From: an uncultured Clostridium sp.
Lineage (GTDB): Bacteria; Bacillota; Clostridia; TANB77; CAG-465
Length of the DNA stretch: 15,510 nt
Assembly: GCA_900553785.1 (NCBI GenBank)
Contig: USES01000024.1
Location: 1-15,510 of the forward strand
Direction of reading: 5' to 3'
A model generated the notes under the pieces. That model was not told the DNA's origin and did not search any database. It saw nothing but the letters and a program-made list of their open reading frames with translations. The position numbers were made by a program, and so were the translations under genes. Positions 14,403-15,510 of the stretch are shown one piece after another. The number at the start of each line of letters is the position of its first letter. Positions within the stretch are counted from its first letter, which is position 1.

Positions 14403-15284
14403 ATGGAAGTTGTTAATAAAGTAGAAAGAAGCAAAAATTTGTTATGTCCAAAAACAGATGTGGTTTTTCATGCATTGTTTCGTGAAAAGAATATAGACGA
14501 TTTAAGTAATTTTTTGTCTGCTATTTTAAAAGAAGAAGTAAAGGTTACATCAATAGATAAAAATAGATTTGTAGATATTAGTGTAGCAGATGAAAAACTG
14601 GGAATAATGGATTTAAGAGCAGAATTAAAAGATGGTGTACAATGTAACATAGAAATACAATTAGACTATTTTCCTAACATGGTAAAAAGAATATTGTATT
14701 ATTGGTCAGATAATTACAAAAGACAGCTAGTAGCAAGCAAAGGATATAATTCTCTTAAAAAAACAATAAGTGTGCTAATACTAGATTACACTTTAGATAT
14801 ATTAAAAAACTTTGAAGATATTGGTACAAAGTGGCAAATACGTGACGAAATAACAGGAAAGACAGTGTTGACAGAGGACCTAGAAATTGTTATACTAGAG
14901 TTACCAAAGGTAATGAAGTTGTACAGAAACTTTCCAAATAACAAAACTTACCAATGGCTAATGTTTTTAAATGATCCAAATTCAAAGGAGGTAAGCGCTA
15001 TAATGAAAGAAAATAAAGAGATAAAAAGTATAGCAGACACTTTGGAACAAGTAAGTGGAGATGAAAAACTTCGTAGAATAGCTGAACTTAAACAAAAGGC
15101 TATGCTTGATGAAAAAGCAGCTCTAGATTATGCTACTGAAAAAGGAATAGCCGAAGGGATAGCAAAAGGTCATGCACAATTGATATCTAATATGTTTAAA
15201 AATGGTGCTACAATAGAAAGCTTAGAAAAGCTAACAGGATTGGATAGAAAAGAATTAGAAGAAATACTTGCAAGTTCTAAATAG
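14403..15284 (+). CDS. Rpn-family PD-(D/E)XK nuclease (transposase-like)
   Basis: Recombination-promoting nuclease/putative transposase family protein, 293 residues. The N-terminal PKTDVVFHALF (16-26) is the family entry motif. The nuclease core is visible as Asp70 in LGIMDLRAEL and Glu84-x-Gln86 in CNIEIQLDYF, followed by RILYYWSDNYKRQL. The C-terminal third is a charged helical region ending in a repeated GIAEGIAKGH stretch and a short helix-turn-helix-like end (GATIESLEKLTGLDRKELEEIL). Rpn proteins cut DNA without strong sequence preference and have been linked to RecA-independent recombination and phage defence. There are no terminal inverted repeats or second ORF, so it is not an obvious insertion sequence. 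AGGAGG lies 5 bases before the ATG. It has its own promoter and terminator. Confidence 0.9.
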   Translation: MEVVNKVERSKNLLCPKTDVVFHALFREKNIDDLSNFLSAILKEEVKVTSIDKNRFVDISVADEKLGIMDLRAELKDGVQCNIEIQLDYFPNMVKRILYYWSDNYKRQLVASKGYNSLKKTISVLILDYTLDILKNFEDIGTKWQIRDEITGKTVLTEDLEIVILELPKVMKLYRNFPNNKTYQWLMFLNDPNSKEVSAIMKENKEIKSIADTLEQVSGDEKLRRIAELKQKAMLDEKAALDYATEKGIAEGIAKGHAQLISNMFKNGATIESLEKLTGLDRKELEEILASSK

Positions 15285-15307
15285 CTATTTTAAAATAAAA
15301 ACTCATA

Positions 15308-15350
15308 TAAAGATAGTCGACAAATACATTTTAATGTTCGACTATCTTTA
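15308..15350 (+). terminator. Hairpin terminator after the Rpn-family gene
   Basis: TAAAGATAGTCGA (15308-15320) is perfectly complementary to TCGACTATCTTTA (15338-15350), with a 17-base loop that itself contains CATT/AATG. The T-run is weak (TTTATTATAT), so it could also be the remnant of an inverted repeat. Confidence 0.6.
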
Positions 15351-15417
15351 TTATATGTAATAAGTTTAATTTTGCAAAAAAGGTTATATAAAAAACTTAA
15401 AAAATATATAGAGATAC

Positions 15418-15446
15418 TTGAAAAACAAAAAGTTTTGATATAAAAT
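15418..15446 (+). promoter_or_regulatory. Promoter of the gene leaving the window
   Basis: TTGAAA at 15418-15423, a 17-bp spacer, and TAAAAT at 15441-15446, the same layout as the other promoters here. The predicted start is only a few bases before the AAAGGAG at 15457-15463. Confidence 0.6.
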
Positions 15447-15470
15447 TTTGGAAAATAAAGGAGAAAACAA

Positions 15471-15510
15471 ATGAAACTTATGGAAAATAATGTAAATGGG
15501 GGGGGGGCAA
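15471..15510 (+). CDS. Start of an unidentified gene containing a poly-G tract (partial)
   Basis: An ATG at 15471 follows AAAGGAG (15457-15463) by 7 bases, downstream of a good promoter. Thirteen codons are visible (MKLMENNVNGGGA). Codons 10-12 and the first base of codon 13 lie in a run of ten G (15498-15507), and the window ends three bases later. A G10 run inside the first codons of a gene in such AT-rich DNA is unusual. It could be a slippage-prone switch or a sequence-end artefact. The product cannot be told. Confidence 0.55.
   Translation, partial: MKLMENNVNGGGA

Noticed and set aside
14087..15350. Composite element: Rpn gene flanked by hairpins as ends of a transposon
   Set aside because: The two hairpins are unrelated in sequence, there are no matching terminal repeats or target duplications, and both fit terminators.

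Overview
The window is AT-rich DNA with short intergenic gaps, AGGAGG-type ribosome binding sites and TTGACA / TAAAAT or TATAAT promoters that almost all have a 17-bp spacer. It uses the standard genetic code, since TGA serves as a stop. Together with the gene families present (a transposase-like Rpn nuclease, a DUF6273-like surface protein, a YgjV-type membrane protein), this points to a low-GC member of the Bacillota, most likely an uncultured, gut-type Clostridia. That placement is inference; there is no rRNA here.

Layout. 1-566: possibly the tail of an upstream gene, then gene-poor, possibly decayed sequence. 567-3159: one promoter drives a solitary MNT nucleotidyltransferase (MntA-like antitoxin), hisS and a short-chain dehydrogenase. 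3195-3518: rpmF (L32) alone with its own promoter and terminator. 3536-5344: a two-gene operon of an RluA-type pseudouridine synthase and prfB, the latter without the usual programmed frameshift. 5355-5816: a strong promoter followed by about 427 non-coding bases and an intrinsic terminator, a candidate stand-alone structured RNA. 5815-6748 (minus): a diacylglycerol-kinase-family lipid kinase. 6772-7942: maf and a YgjV-like membrane protein, divergent from the kinase. 7966-8429: a 109-residue protein of unknown function as its own transcription unit. 8510-14145: a long operon of M18 aminopeptidase, rodA, dusB, trmL and two membrane-anchored extracytoplasmic proteins. 14235-15350: a solitary Rpn-family PD-(D/E)XK nuclease with a U-rich leader and its own terminator. 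15418-15510: the start of one more gene, with a run of ten G directly after its first codons, where the window ends.

Most genes are core translation and RNA-modification functions (HisRS, RF2, L32, RluA, DusB, TrmL) mixed with envelope functions (RodA, lipid kinase, anchored proteins). The accessory elements are the orphan MNT protein, the Rpn nuclease and the poly-G gene. The best candidate for something undescribed is the RNA at about 5390-5816. It has a near-consensus promoter, a good terminator, no ORF, several long complementary pairings including a possible pseudoknot and an alternative pairing, and I could not match it to tmRNA, RNase P RNA, 6S RNA, SRP RNA or a T-box.
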